A DNA stretch of 12,675 bases from an uncultured Gemella sp. (lineage in GTDB: Bacteria; Bacillota; Bacilli; Staphylococcales; Gemellaceae), in assembly GCA_938038035.1 (NCBI GenBank), contig CALHQV010000087.1, forward strand, positions 1 to 12,675. The letters run 5' to 3'. The first letter of the stretch is position 1; each line of letters opens with the position of its first letter. Positions 7,901-12,675 of the stretch are shown here, one piece after another. A program made the position numbers and the translations under genes. Under the pieces are notes generated by a model, which saw only the letters and a program-made list of their open reading frames with translations, was not told the DNA's origin and did no database searches.

Positions 7901-8110
7901 AGTTAAAGGTTCCATATAAACTTTATCTGCAATTTCTTTATCAGTCATTATTGTCGCTGGGTTAGAGTTAACTAAGATAACTTCATACCCTTCTTCTCTT
8001 AAAGACAGACACGCTTGAGTCCCAGCATAGTCAAACTCTGCTGCTTGACCTATTGTAATTGGTCCAGATCCTATTACTAGTATTGTTTTTATATCATTAC
8101 GTTTTGGCAT
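4934..8110 (-). CDS. carB: Carbamoyl phosphate synthetase large subunit (1058 aa)
   Basis: This makes carbamoyl phosphate from ammonia (delivered by CarA), bicarbonate and two ATP. The protein is a tandem duplication. An N-terminal ATP-grasp half (about 1-400, opening with VIGSGPITIGQAAEFDYAG, and with the ATP-loop MGGTGGG) forms carboxyphosphate. A linker/oligomerisation part (about 400-545) follows. A second ATP-grasp half opens with LGSGPIRIGQGVEFDYA and phosphorylates carbamate. The last about 122 residues (from about 937) form an MGS-like allosteric domain, which in relatives binds nucleotides such as UMP. The total is slightly shorter than the roughly 1070 residues of E. coli and Bacillus homologues, with no missing block noticed. 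An AAGGAGA ribosome site precedes the ATG. The gene lies 52 nt after carA. As no second copy is visible in the window, it probably also serves arginine synthesis if that pathway exists. Confidence 0.98.
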   Translation of the reverse strand: MPKRNDIKTILVIGSGPITIGQAAEFDYAGTQACLSLREEGYEVILVNSNPATIMTDKEIADKVYMEPLTLEFVSKIIRKERPDALLPTLGGQVGLNLAVELHKSGILDKYGVELLGTKLSSIEQAEDRELFRDLMNELNEPVPESAIITTLDEAREFVAEIGYPVIVRPAFTMGGTGGGICYDEKDLEEIVSSGLHYSPVTQCLLEKSIAGFKEIEYEVMRDSNDTAIVVCNMENIDPVGIHTGDSVVVAPSQTLTDREYHMLRNVSLKIIRALKIEGGCNVQLALDPNSFKYYIIEVNPRVSRSSALASKATGYPIAKIAAKIAVGLTLDEIINPVTQNSYACFEPTLDYVVSKIPRFPFDKFENADRKLGTQMKATGEVMAMGRTYEESLLKAIRSLEYGVHHLGLPNGDDFTLEEIIDKIKQAGDERLFFIGEALRRGQSTKDIHDITKIDMFFLEKMQNIIDIEHELKDNVGNLDLLEYAKKYGFSDKVIAHRWGVTEDDIYNLRQENKITPVFKMVDTCAAEFVSETPYFYSSYEQEEESIVSDKKKIVVLGSGPIRIGQGVEFDYATVHAVMAIKDAGYEAIIVNNNPETVSTDFTISDKLYFEPLTEEDVMAIINHENPLGVVVQFGGQTAINLAAKLEKHGVKILGTALEEIDNAEDRDKFEELLHKLDIPQPLGKTAFDVETAVKNAEEIGYPVLVRPSYVLGGRAMEIVYEEAELRRYMKTAVKLTPEHPVLTDRYLVGREIEVDAISDGETVIIPGIMEHIERAGVHSGDSIAVYPPQTLTEGEKAKLIEYTIKLAKGLNIVGLLNIQYVISKGEVFVLEVNPRSSRTVPFLSKITGVPMAKLAAGAIIGETLKSKGYETGLLPEAQNVYTKVPVFSFQKLKDVDTTLGPEMKSTGEVMGSDRTLEKSLYKGLLAAGIKVSDQGNILFTISNDDKEEALNIAKRFFDLGYNLLATEGTAKYLDEHGLRVTPVGKINQSDYSVLDAIYNGDVDVVVNTTSKDKDVTKDGFKIRRVASEQEVVCLTSLDTADALLKVLESISFDILPL

Positions 8111-8162
8111 TTTTATTCTCCTTAATTTTGCATCGATACTCTATAATTTCTCAGGTTATTTT

Positions 8163-9251
8163 CTATTTGTTTTCTTTAAATTCTCTCATATAATCTATAA
8201 ACTGATCGAATAAGTAGTTAGGATCGTGTGGTCCTGGTGATGCTTCTGGGTGATATTGTACTGAAAATACTGGGTATTTTTTATGACGTACTCCTTCACA
8301 TGTTTTATCATTCACTGATAAGTGTGTAAGCTCTAAATCTGTATCTTTTAATGATTCGATATCTACACTGAAACCATGGTTTTGTGAAGTAATATCAACT
8401 TTTCCAGTTATTAGGTTTTTAACTGGGTGGTTAGCTCCACGGTGACCAAATTTAAGTTTGTATGTTTTCGCTCCAGATGCTAATGCAATAAGTTGGTGTC
8501 CCATACAAATTCCAAAAACTGGAATTTTCGGCATAACTTCTTTAAGCATCTCAATTGTTTCTGGTACATCTTCTGGATCTCCAGGTCCATTACTTAACAT
8601 AATTCCATCTGGATTAAGTCTGAAGATTTCTGCAGCAGTTACATTATGAGGTACAACAACGATATCACAATTACGTTCATTAAGTTCTCTTAGTATTCCT
8701 GATTTCATACCAAAATCTACTAGTACTACTCTATATCCATTTCCTGAAGATAAGAAAGCTTTTTGCGTTGAAACTTGTTCAATTTGATTCGTTGGTAAAT
8801 CGGTTTTTCTAAGATTTTCTAATTGTTCTTCTGGATCCATACAAAGGTCAGTAATTATTCCTTTGATTGTACCGTGTTCTCTTATTTTTCTTGTTAAACT
8901 ACGTGTATCGATTCCTGAAATCCCTGGAATGTTAAGTTCTTTTAGCACTTCATCTAAACTGTATTCCGTTCTAAAGTTAGATGGTTTTTTACAAACTTCC
9001 CTAACGATAAGTCCTTTAATACTAGGATTAATTGTTTCAAAGTCATCTCTGTTGATTCCGTAGTTTCCTATTAATGGATAAGTAAATGTTACTATTTGTC
9101 CATTGTATGATGGATCAGAAAGTGTTTCTTGATAACCTGTCATACCTGTGTTAAATACTACCTCTCCTGCTAGTGCTTTGTTAGCACCGAATCCATATCC
9201 TTTATATACTGTTCCATCTTCTAAAATTAGTTGTCTATCGTAACTGTACAT
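8163..9251 (-). CDS. carA: Carbamoyl phosphate synthetase small (glutaminase) subunit (362 aa)
   Basis: CarA hydrolyses glutamine and channels the ammonia to CarB. The N-terminal CPSase small-chain domain spans about 1-165, with the typical FNTGMTGYQE segment at 33-42. A class I glutamine amidotransferase domain follows (about 172-355). Its catalytic triad is visible as C249 in GICMGHQ, H334 and E336 in QYHPEASPGPHD. Length is normal. The stop is TAG at 8165-8163. The ribosome site is weak (GAGAG about 7 nt before the ATG), less typical than those of its neighbours, and could lower initiation or rely on coupling from pyrC, whose stop lies 32 nt upstream. Confidence 0.97.
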   Translation of the reverse strand: MYSYDRQLILEDGTVYKGYGFGANKALAGEVVFNTGMTGYQETLSDPSYNGQIVTFTYPLIGNYGINRDDFETINPSIKGLIVREVCKKPSNFRTEYSLDEVLKELNIPGISGIDTRSLTRKIREHGTIKGIITDLCMDPEEQLENLRKTDLPTNQIEQVSTQKAFLSSGNGYRVVLVDFGMKSGILRELNERNCDIVVVPHNVTAAEIFRLNPDGIMLSNGPGDPEDVPETIEMLKEVMPKIPVFGICMGHQLIALASGAKTYKLKFGHRGANHPVKNLITGKVDITSQNHGFSVDIESLKDTDLELTHLSVNDKTCEGVRHKKYPVFSVQYHPEASPGPHDPNYLFDQFIDYMREFKENK

Positions 9252-9283
9252 CTTTGTTCTCTCTTTCTAAGTTTTTTTATTTT

Positions 9284-10564
9284 TTAAACTTCAAATACTT
9301 CGCTATCTTTGTATGCAACTTGGCCTTCACATAGTGTTAATACTGGTATTCCGTATATTTCTTCTCCTACGTACGGTGTATTTCTACCTTTAGATAAGAA
9401 TTTTTCTGGATCAATTTTCAGTGATTTTTCTAAATCGATTACTACTAAGTCTGCAAAACCACCTTCTTCTAAACGTCCATATGGTAAATCGAAAGTATCT
9501 GCGACTTTTTCAGTCATCAGTTTAACTAGTAAGTCTAGTGAGAATACTCCTGTTTTTACAAACTTCGTATAAAGTTGGCTGAATGCTGTTTCACTTCCAA
9601 CAATTCCAAACGCTGCTTTTCTCATCGATAAGTCTTTCTCATGAGTAGCGTGTGGAGCGTGGTCTGTTGCTATTACATCGATTGTTCCATCTAATAAACC
9701 TGCAATTAGAGCATTTCTATCTTCACGTGCCCTTAGCGGTGGATTCATCTTCCACATTCCGTTATCTTCTGGAATATCCATTTCATCACTTATTAGGTGG
9801 TGAGGACACACTTCACAAGTTACTTTAATTCCTGCTGCCTTCGCTTCTCTTACTACCCTAACTGATTCTTTAGTAGATACGTGACAAACGTGGTAGTGAC
9901 ATCCTGCTGCTTCAGCTAAAAGAACATCACGTGCAATCTGAACACTTTCACATACTGAAGGAATTCCTGGTAATTCTAATTCACGACTTCTACGTCCACA
10001 GTGCATGCATCCTCCGCGGATTAATGAGTTATCTTCACAGTGAGCTACTATCGCTTTATTTAATTTAGCAGCAACCATCATTGATTCATACATCATATTA
10101 GCATCCTGTACTCCTCTACCGTCATCACTGAAGGCAAACACATGCTCAGCTAATTCTTCAAAATCAGCATATTCTTTTCCTTCTTCTCCTTTTGTTATAG
10201 CTCCAAAAGGAATCGCTCTGATTACCGAATCACGTTCGATAATGTCTAATTGTAATTTTAGGTTCTCATAGTTATCTGGTACTGGATTTAAGTTTGGCAT
10301 AGGCATCGCTGTAGTAAATCCACCACGAGCTGCTGCTCTCGAAGCATGATAAATGTTTTCTTTATATTCAAATCCTGGTTCTCTCCAGTGTACGTGAACA
10401 TCTATAAATCCTGGTGAAACGAATTTCCCTTCTAAGTCTAATACCTTAGCTCCACTTTCTTCGATGTTCTCAGAGATTTTTACGATTTTTTTATCATCAA
10501 CTAAAATATCTCTTTCTACTAATACACCATTTTCTAAAATTTTACCGTTTTTTAAAAGTAACAT
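9284..10564 (-). CDS. pyrC: Dihydroorotase (426 aa)
   Basis: This zinc amidohydrolase closes carbamoyl aspartate to dihydroorotate. All metal and active-site residues of the Bacillus-type (class I) enzyme are visible: H57 and H59 in DVHVHWREPG, the bridging aspartate D148 in FSDDGR, H175 in AHCED, H228 in HVCHVS, and D301 in ATDHAPH. Their spacing agrees with the known Bacillus anthracis enzyme as I recall it. The length (426) is typical. An unusual CxxC (C186-M-H-C189) lies in the loop after AHCED, together with C176 and C205. AGAGGAG lies directly before the start. The gap to pyrB is 13 nt, so the two are probably translated together. Confidence 0.97.
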   Translation of the reverse strand: MLLLKNGKILENGVLVERDILVDDKKIVKISENIEESGAKVLDLEGKFVSPGFIDVHVHWREPGFEYKENIYHASRAAARGGFTTAMPMPNLNPVPDNYENLKLQLDIIERDSVIRAIPFGAITKGEEGKEYADFEELAEHVFAFSDDGRGVQDANMMYESMMVAAKLNKAIVAHCEDNSLIRGGCMHCGRRSRELELPGIPSVCESVQIARDVLLAEAAGCHYHVCHVSTKESVRVVREAKAAGIKVTCEVCPHHLISDEMDIPEDNGMWKMNPPLRAREDRNALIAGLLDGTIDVIATDHAPHATHEKDLSMRKAAFGIVGSETAFSQLYTKFVKTGVFSLDLLVKLMTEKVADTFDLPYGRLEEGGFADLVVIDLEKSLKIDPEKFLSKGRNTPYVGEEIYGIPVLTLCEGQVAYKDSEVFEV

Positions 10565-10577
10565 ATGCTTCTCCTCT

Positions 10578-11459
10578 TTATAAATTATTATCTTTAATTA
10601 TTTTTTCTATCATTGCCTGTCTCATGAACATCCCATTTTTCATCTGTTCAAAGATTACAGATTTAGGTGCTTCAACTAGTTCCGAAGCTATTTCCATATC
10701 TCTATTAACAGGAGCTGGATGCATCACTATTGCAGATTCTTTTAATCTTTCATAGCGCTCTTTTGTTAATCCAAAGTTATTATGGTATTCATCTTTACTT
10801 AGTCCCATCTTAGAGTCATGCCTTTCATGTTGAACTCTTAACAACATACAAACATCAACTTCTCCAACTACTTTATCAAAGTCTACTACTTCTCCAAGTG
10901 TCTCGTCTTTGAAAATATCAGGACAAACAAATCTTACCCTTGCTCCTAATCTCGTAAGCATGTTGTAATTACTTCTTGCAACTCGAGAATTTTTAATATC
11001 TCCTGCAATGATTACATTAAGGTTTTCGAACGTTCCGAACTTCTCATACATTGTCATTAAGTCAAGTAAACATTGGCTTGGATGTTCTCCACTACCATCT
11101 CCTCCACTTAAAATCGGAATATTTAAGTTAGTCAATTCATTGTAGTAAGCGTCTTGACCATGTCTAATAACCAACATGTTACAACCTAACATTTCTAACG
11201 TTTTACAAGTATCATATAAAGTTTCACCTTTATTTACTGACGAAGTTGAAGCCTCGAAGTTTATAACATTTAATCTATGTTTGTGCTCAGCTACCTCAAA
11301 ACTATGTTTCGTTCTAGTTGAGTTTTCAAAGAATAAGTTTGCTACATATAAGTCTTCTCTTGGCTCTACCTGTTTACCATTTTTCAACTCTAAAGCTCTT
11401 TCTATCAGCTGATAAACTTCTTCATTTGTTAAGTCTGACATTTTTACTATATTTCTCAT
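10578..11459 (-). CDS. pyrB: Aspartate carbamoyltransferase catalytic subunit (293 aa)
   Basis: This condenses carbamoyl phosphate with aspartate, the committed step of the pathway. Carbamoyl phosphate-binding motifs are FENSTRTKHSF (44-54), catalytic K77 in VNKGET, and HPSQCLLDL (126-134). The aspartate-domain signatures GDIKNSRVARSN (153-164) and HPAPVNRDMEI (247-257) follow. I set the start at 11459 (protein begins MRNIVKMSDL) because it aligns with family N-termini and has GGAGG seven bases before it. A longer reading from the ATG at 11501 would add 14 residues encoded inside the attenuator terminator and lacks a ribosome site. No regulatory pyrI is visible, as is normal for Gram-positive bacteria. 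Expression is under the PyrR attenuator just upstream. Confidence 0.97.
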   Translation of the reverse strand: MRNIVKMSDLTNEEVYQLIERALELKNGKQVEPREDLYVANLFFENSTRTKHSFEVAEHKHRLNVINFEASTSSVNKGETLYDTCKTLEMLGCNMLVIRHGQDAYYNELTNLNIPILSGGDGSGEHPSQCLLDLMTMYEKFGTFENLNVIIAGDIKNSRVARSNYNMLTRLGARVRFVCPDIFKDETLGEVVDFDKVVGEVDVCMLLRVQHERHDSKMGLSKDEYHNNFGLTKERYERLKESAIVMHPAPVNRDMEIASELVEAPKSVIFEQMKNGMFMRQAMIEKIIKDNNL

Positions 11460-11466
11460 AGTGCTT

Positions 11467-11471
11467 CCTCC
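11467..11471 (-). promoter_or_regulatory. Ribosome binding site that decides the pyrB start
   Basis: GGAGG (within TGGAGGAAG) lies seven bases before the ATG at 11459-11457 and just after the U-run of the attenuator terminator. It supports the shorter 293-residue PyrB and argues against starting at the in-frame ATG at 11501, which lies in the terminator loop. Confidence 0.85.
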
Positions 11472-11480
11472 ATTTTGTAT

Positions 11481-11516
11481 AAAAAAATACCTTGTATCCA
11501 TTTGGCTACAAGGTAT
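11481..11516 (-). terminator. Attenuator terminator before pyrB
   Basis: A perfect 10-bp stem (ATACCTTGTA at 11516-11507 with TACAAGGTAT at 11496-11487, read on the minus strand) encloses a 10-nt region with two further possible pairs. A run of seven T (11487-11481) follows, the first overlapping the stem. It lies between pyrR and pyrB and ends shortly before the pyrB ribosome site. Its 5' arm is also needed by the antiterminator, which makes the switch exclusive. Confidence 0.92.
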
Positions 11517-11623
11517 GACTGTTCATCAACTATTAAATTCAAGTTATTATCTGGGCATAGTTATACTTAAATATAGCTATCCTCAAATAAAGTATAAACT
11601 TTAAATTCAATCCCTTGTTAGCC
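11504..11623 (-). promoter_or_regulatory. Antiterminator of the pyrB attenuator
   Basis: In the RNA, GGCUAACAAGG (11623-11613) can pair with CCUUGUAGCC (11513-11504), giving ten pairs with a single bulged A. The first segment belongs to the PyrR-binding hairpin and the second to the terminator, so this pairing excludes both. The roughly 100-nt enclosed loop contains a small hairpin (11580-11572 with 11565-11557, one C-A mismatch). This is the standard three-state arrangement of PyrR attenuators. Confidence 0.85.
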
Positions 11624-11645
11624 TCTCTGGACTACCTTAAAAAGA
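11611..11645 (-). promoter_or_regulatory. PyrR-binding anti-antiterminator hairpin before pyrB
   Basis: The RNA carries AGUCCAGAGAGGCU (11633-11620), which matches the conserved PyrR-binding loop (consensus ARUCCNGNGAGGYU). It is set on a lower stem of about six pairs, two of them G-U (UCUUUU with AAGGGA). In relatives, UMP-loaded PyrR stabilises this hairpin, which frees the downstream terminator and lowers pyr expression when pyrimidines are plentiful. The motif is seen; regulation is by family knowledge. Confidence 0.93.
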
Positions 11646-11653
11646 TTTTATAT

Positions 11654-12178
11654 TTAAATTAATAATATTTCTTCAACATCATCTACTTCATTTAAATGAA
11701 CTTGTACATTTTCTTTTCTTGAAGTAGGAATATTTTTTCCAATATGATCTGCTCTAATTGGCAATTCTCTATGTCCCCTATCTACAAGAATCGCAAGACG
11801 AATTGCTTTTGGACGGCTAGCATCCATAATAGCATCTATCGCTGCTCTTACGGTTCTTCCTGTATAAAGAACATCATCTACAATAATTACAACTTTGTTT
11901 GTCAAATCAAGTTTAAAACGTGGAACTTTTATTTCAGGTTCTTCACTTATTTTTTCTAAATCATCTCGATAAAATTTTATATCAAGTGTTTCTACTGGAA
12001 TATTAGTATTTTCAATTTCTTTGATTTTTTGTTTCAATCTTTTGGCGATATGAATCCCTCTAGTTTGAATACCTACTAAAACTATATCATCTAATTTGTT
12101 TTGTTCGATAATTTCATTCGCAATTCTAGTAATCATTCTAGAAATCATTGTTTCGTCGAAAAGAATTCGTTTTTTCAT
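11654..12178 (-). CDS. pyrR: PyrR, bifunctional pyr mRNA-binding attenuation regulator / uracil phosphoribosyltransferase (174 aa)
   Basis: PyrR binds UMP/UTP and then the leader hairpins of pyr mRNA to favour termination. It also has uracil phosphoribosyltransferase activity in Bacillus. The type I PRTase PRPP motif VVIIVDDVLYTGRT lies at 96-109, and the family-typical LVDRGHRELPIRADHIGKN follows from 131. Basic residues such as those at 38-52 and 136-155 suit RNA binding, although exact contacts cannot be assigned here. Length is near the usual 175-180. GAGGTGA just upstream is the ribosome site and directly abuts the U-run of the first attenuator. It is the first gene of the operon. Both recognisable binding sites, one before pyrR and one before pyrB, are in this window, so it is autoregulated. 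Confidence 0.97.
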   Translation of the reverse strand: MKKRILFDETMISRMITRIANEIIEQNKLDDIVLVGIQTRGIHIAKRLKQKIKEIENTNIPVETLDIKFYRDDLEKISEEPEIKVPRFKLDLTNKVVIIVDDVLYTGRTVRAAIDAIMDASRPKAIRLAILVDRGHRELPIRADHIGKNIPTSRKENVQVHLNEVDDVEEILLI

Positions 12179-12188
12179 ACTTCACCTC

Positions 12189-12217
12189 AAAAAAAATAGC
12201 CTACTCTATTGAGCAGG
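12189..12217 (-). terminator. Attenuator terminator in the pyrR leader
   Basis: Seven pairs (CCTGCTC at 12217-12211 with GAGTAGG at 12206-12200, one G-U in RNA) enclose an AATA loop. After CTAT comes a T8 run at 12196-12189, whose last base touches the GAGGTGA ribosome site of pyrR. It is weaker than the pyrB terminator but of the same design. Confidence 0.85.
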
Positions 12218-12264
12218 GCAGCATAAATAAACTTGGTTTTCCAATTAATAAATCTTTGCTGACC
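12217..12264 (-). promoter_or_regulatory. Antiterminator of the pyrR leader
   Basis: GGUCAGCA (12264-12257) can pair with UGCUGCC (12223-12217): five pairs CAGCA/UGCUG plus GG/CC across one unpaired U. An inner UUGG/CCAA hairpin lies in the roughly 33-nt loop. The first segment is shared with the PyrR-binding hairpin and the second touches the terminator 5' arm, so the alternatives are mutually exclusive or nearly so. Confidence 0.72.
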
Positions 12265-12285
12265 TCTCTGGATCACATTAAAGAT
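12252..12285 (-). promoter_or_regulatory. PyrR-binding anti-antiterminator hairpin in the pyrR leader
   Basis: The RNA has GAUCCAGAGAGGUC (12274-12261), matching the PyrR loop consensus at its core (AUCCAGAGAGGU). A six-pair lower stem AUCUUU/AAAGAU (12285-12280 with 12257-12252) frames it, with a purine-containing internal bulge as in known PyrR sites. It begins only about 14 nt from the predicted transcription start. UMP-dependent PyrR binding here would reduce pyrR and all downstream genes. Confidence 0.92.
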
Positions 12286-12305
12286 GTGTTATTCAAATTA
12301 TCAAT

Positions 12306-12334
12306 ATTATATACCATAATATGAGATTTGTCAA
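12306..12334 (-). promoter_or_regulatory. Main promoter of the pyr operon
   Basis: The hexamers are TTGACA (12334-12329) and TATAAT (12311-12306), both exact consensus, separated by 17 bp. The start is expected near 12299, giving a leader of about 120 nt that contains the first attenuator. The flanks are AT-rich. Such a strong housekeeping promoter is consistent with control being exerted by attenuation rather than at initiation. Confidence 0.93.
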
Positions 12335-12384
12335 ATTTATAATGGATTATCGGAGCAATTAAATGTCTCTGTTCATTCCCAAAG

Positions 12385-12417
12385 TAAATTCCAGTTGAAA
12401 TTATAAACTGGAATTTA
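12385..12417. repeat. 12-bp perfect inverted repeat
   Basis: TAAATTCCAGTT (12385-12396) and AACTGGAATTTA (12406-12417) are perfect reverse complements with a 9-nt spacer. No T-run directly follows on either strand, so a terminator is not obvious. The AACTGGAA core recurs once more 30 bp downstream (12436). Origin unknown; a mobile-element remnant or an intergenic repeat is possible. Confidence 0.7.
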
Positions 12418-12460
12418 ACCTGAAACTAATTTTTTAACTGGAACTTAAGTTGAGACTAAA
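12406..12460. repeat. Degenerate direct repeat of about 25 bp with 30-bp period
   Basis: The units 12406-12430 and 12436-12460 share 20 of 25 bases (AACTGGAA-n-TTAA-nn-TGA-n-ACTAA). The first unit overlaps the right arm of the inverted repeat. Even spacing and conserved blocks suggest an ancestral duplication or binding sites rather than chance, but no known repeat family is recognised. Confidence 0.6.
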
Positions 12461-12557
12461 TAATCATAAAAAGATAGTTATCTAACTTTATTACGTTATT
12501 TTAAATTCTCTTTATGATACTAACCGAGCTCTAGTTTAAAGAAATTCTTGATTCTAT

Positions 12558-12590
12558 CTTAGTACTTCGTAAAATTAATTTTATACTAAG
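12558..12590. repeat. Imperfect stem-loop with 7-bp arms
   Basis: CTTAGTA (12558-12564) and TACTAAG (12584-12590) are reverse complements, and the AT-rich spacer contains the internal palindrome TAAAATTAATTTTA. No function is evident. AT-rich DNA yields such pairs by chance fairly often. Confidence 0.4.
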
Positions 12591-12675
12591 AGATGGTGTG
12601 CTAACTTAGATGGGAATGTGGTTTATCCAAAAGATCCTAAATTTTTAAAAAGTGTATATGGAAACTCATAGACGC

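Larger units (their letters stand above)
12335..12675. other. Upstream intergenic region without a convincing gene
   Basis: Nothing here codes convincingly on either strand. Stop codons are frequent and the open stretches are very short. It holds an inverted repeat and a pair of degenerate direct repeats (listed separately), an imperfect hairpin near 12558-12590, and an AT-rich promoter-like sequence on the plus strand. A frame ending in a stop at 12669-12671 has a protein-like tail but no start. The window edge cuts it off, so the neighbouring gene cannot be identified. Confidence 0.6.

Noticed and set aside
7593..7919. A 108-codon frame on the plus strand opposite carB, and similar shorter plus-strand frames opposite pyrF, carA, pyrC, pyrB and pyrR
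   Set aside because: They are antisense to strongly conserved enzymes, show low-complexity Ser/Leu/Ile-rich translations and lack clear ribosome sites. They are by-products of the codon usage of the real genes.
9252..9283. An additional PyrR site, T-box or riboswitch in the gaps between structural pyr genes
   Set aside because: These gaps are short (9-57 nt) and hold mainly ribosome sites. The UCCAGAGAGG core is found only in the two leaders.
11460..11501. A 14-residue N-terminal extension of PyrB from the ATG at 11501
   Set aside because: It lies within the attenuator terminator, has no ribosome site, and the residues do not look like PyrB. The start at 11459 has GGAGG at seven bases.
12385..12440. 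An intrinsic terminator formed by the 12-bp inverted repeat
   Set aside because: The nearest T-run on the plus strand starts about 14 nt after the stem, and none follows on the minus strand.
12385..12460. Insertion-sequence ends or a CRISPR array
   Set aside because: There is no transposase or target-site duplication visible, only two or three imperfect copies, and no spacer structure of the CRISPR type.
12548..12575. A plus-strand promoter TTGATT, 16 bp, TAAAAT
   Set aside because: Such matches are expected by chance in AT-rich DNA, and no gene follows within the window.

Overview
The window is AT-rich DNA from a low-GC Gram-positive bacterium. Every convincing gene lies on the minus strand, so transcription runs from high to low coordinates. 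It holds the de novo pyrimidine (UMP) operon in the Bacillus-type order with PyrR-type RNA attenuation, followed by a separate two-gene unit. The CarB, PyrC and PyrD/PyrK sequences are of the Bacillales type. My best guess is Gemella or a close relative, but this is a judgement from protein style and base composition, not a database match.

In the direction of transcription:
(1) 12675-12335 is an upstream region with no convincing gene. It contains inverted and degenerate direct repeats.
(2) A near-consensus promoter (TTGACA, 17 bp, TATAAT; 12334-12306) leads into a PyrR-controlled attenuator and then pyrR.
(3) A second PyrR-type attenuator (11645-11481) separates pyrR from pyrB.
(4) pyrB, pyrC, carA, carB, pyrK, pyrD, pyrF and pyrE follow in tight series. 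The only notable internal structure is a hairpin between carB and pyrK. The operon ends at a terminator at 1765-1725.
(5) A new promoter with a Fur-box-like palindrome over its -35 region drives a small DUF1858 gene. That gene overlaps by one base a DUF438/hemerythrin/PAS protein, which ends at a strong, probably bidirectional terminator at 57-27.

The pyr genes encode all six steps to UMP: carbamoyl phosphate synthetase (CarA/CarB), aspartate carbamoyltransferase (PyrB), dihydroorotase (PyrC), NAD-linked class 1B dihydroorotate dehydrogenase (PyrD with its FAD/2Fe-2S partner PyrK), orotate phosphoribosyltransferase (PyrE) and OMP decarboxylase (PyrF). PyrR senses UMP and binds the two leader hairpins to promote termination. 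The uracil permease gene pyrP, which sits between pyrR and pyrB in Bacillus subtilis, is absent here, and only two attenuators are present rather than three.

The least explained part is the DUF1858-DUF438 pair, with its unusual His-poor hemerythrin-like domain and its candidate iron-type operator. The core operon is well understood, and I see no clearly new large system.
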